This document shows, piece by piece, positions 7,581 to 7,962 of a stretch of 7,962 nt of DNA. The stretch comes from Schleiferiaceae bacterium. Its GTDB lineage: Bacteria; Bacteroidota; Bacteroidia; Flavobacteriales; Schleiferiaceae. The DNA lies in contig JAURAE010000058.1 in assembly GCA_030829675.1 (NCBI GenBank), forward strand, positions 1 through 7,962. The letters run 5' to 3'. Numbering within the stretch: the first letter of the stretch is position 1; each line of letters opens with the position of its first letter. The translations under genes were made by a program, and so were the position numbers. Below the pieces are notes generated by a model. The model searched no databases and was not told where the DNA came from. It saw only the letters and a list, made by a program, of their open reading frames with translations.

Positions 7581-7607
7581 AAAACCCAAGGGCCGAAGCC
7601 CTTAGGG
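7581..7607 (-). promoter_or_regulatory. UUCG-loop hairpin with U tract in the rpoB-rpoC spacer (possible attenuator or processing site)
   Basis: On the minus strand, CCC-T-AAGGGC (7607-7598) pairs with GCCCTTGGG (7593-7585) around a TTCG tetraloop closed by C-G, with one bulged T (7604). TTTT (7584-7581) follows, then AATAC. This has the form of an intrinsic terminator, but the U run is short and it lies inside an operon whose downstream gene is essential. It must therefore be leaky, conditional, or serve as a processing or stabilising structure. It begins 12 nt after the rpoB stop and ends 14 nt before the rpoC ATG. Confidence 0.65.
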
Positions 7608-7619
7608 ATTATTCATTTA

Positions 7620-7962
7620 TTAGTCCAATGTTACTTTAAGTCCCAATCCTTTCAATTCGTGCAACAATACGTTGAACGACTCAGGAATACCTGGTTGAGG
7701 CATACGCTCACCTTTGACAATGCTCTCGTAAGTCTTAGCGCGACCCACTACATCATCTGACTTCACAGTCAAGATTTCACGTAGGATATTGGCAGCACCA
7801 AAGGCCTCCAATGCCCAAACCTCCATCTCACCGAAACGCTGACCACCGAACTGTGCTTTACCACCTAACGGTTGCTGCGTAATCAATGAGTAAGGACCAA
7901 TAGAACGAGCGTGCATCTTATCATCCACCATGTGGCCCAGCTTCAGCATGTAGATAATACCT
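7620..7962 (-). CDS. rpoB: DNA-directed RNA polymerase subunit beta (C-terminal fragment, 5' end beyond the window)
   Basis: The reading frame is open to the window edge and gives 113 complete codons. It starts G-I-I-Y-M-L-K-L-G-H-M-V-D-D-K-M-H-A-R-S and continues through Q-Q-P-L-G-G-K-A-Q-F-G-G-Q-R-F-G-E-M-E-V, L-T-V-K-S-D-D and P-G-I-P-E-S-F-N-V-L to a TAA at 7620-7622. These are hallmark sequences of the extreme C-terminus of RpoB, which packs against the RpoC N-terminus and forms part of the clamp base and switch region. An ATG at 7949 is an internal methionine, not the start. The stop lies 53 nt upstream of rpoC, in the standard rpoB-rpoC order. Confidence 0.99.
   Translation of the reverse strand, partial: GIIYMLKLGHMVDDKMHARSIGPYSLITQQPLGGKAQFGGQRFGEMEVWALEAFGAANILREILTVKSDDVVGRAKTYESIVKGERMPQPGIPESFNVLLHELKGLGLKVTLD

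Noticed and set aside
7237..7605. 122-residue + strand open frame across the rpoC start and the rpoB-rpoC spacer
   Set aside because: It is antisense to the conserved zinc-binding N-terminus of RpoC, Thr/Leu-rich and without homology signals. The spacer part is explained by the hairpin.

Overview
The window looks like chromosomal DNA from a member of the Bacteroidota, most likely a Flavobacteriales-type marine or freshwater bacterium. Four things point there: (i) a small DUF3467 protein gene directly downstream of rpoC, a typical Bacteroidota arrangement; (ii) a secreted protein ending in a type IX secretion (Por/TIGR04183-like) sorting domain and carrying the C-x-G-D-S...G-C-D-S repeats common in that phylum; (iii) the RpoC/RpoB sequence style; (iv) start codons without Shine-Dalgarno sequences. 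No species can be named from the sequence alone.

Layout: 1-103 holds the possible tail of an unidentified + strand gene and a short spacer. 104-1399 (+) encodes an SLC45/sucrose-transporter-like MFS (GPH-type) sugar permease. 1407-1436 is a strong hairpin terminator shared with the convergent gene. 1435-2886 (-) encodes a type IX-secreted protein with an N-terminal DOMON-like domain, three exactly 52-residue-phased cysteine repeats, an Ig-like module and a sorting domain. 2909-2935 is the terminator of the RNA polymerase operon. 2955-3269 (-) is the DUF3467 gene, 3277-7566 (-) is complete rpoC, and 7620-7962 (-) is the 3' end of rpoB, cut by the window edge.

The right 5 kb is therefore the end of the conserved operon rpoB-rpoC-DUF3467, read leftwards, with a 53-nt rpoB/rpoC spacer holding a UUCG-loop hairpin and a 7-nt rpoC/DUF3467 spacer. 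The left 3 kb is accessory: sugar import and a surface or secreted protein, facing each other across one terminator. No tRNA, rRNA, CRISPR array, insertion sequence or phage gene was seen. The most interesting items are the DOMON-like domain with candidate haem ligands (Met65, His147) on a type IX-secreted protein, the terminator-like hairpin between rpoB and rpoC, and the missing promoter space in front of the secreted-protein gene. I did not find a clearly novel multi-gene system.
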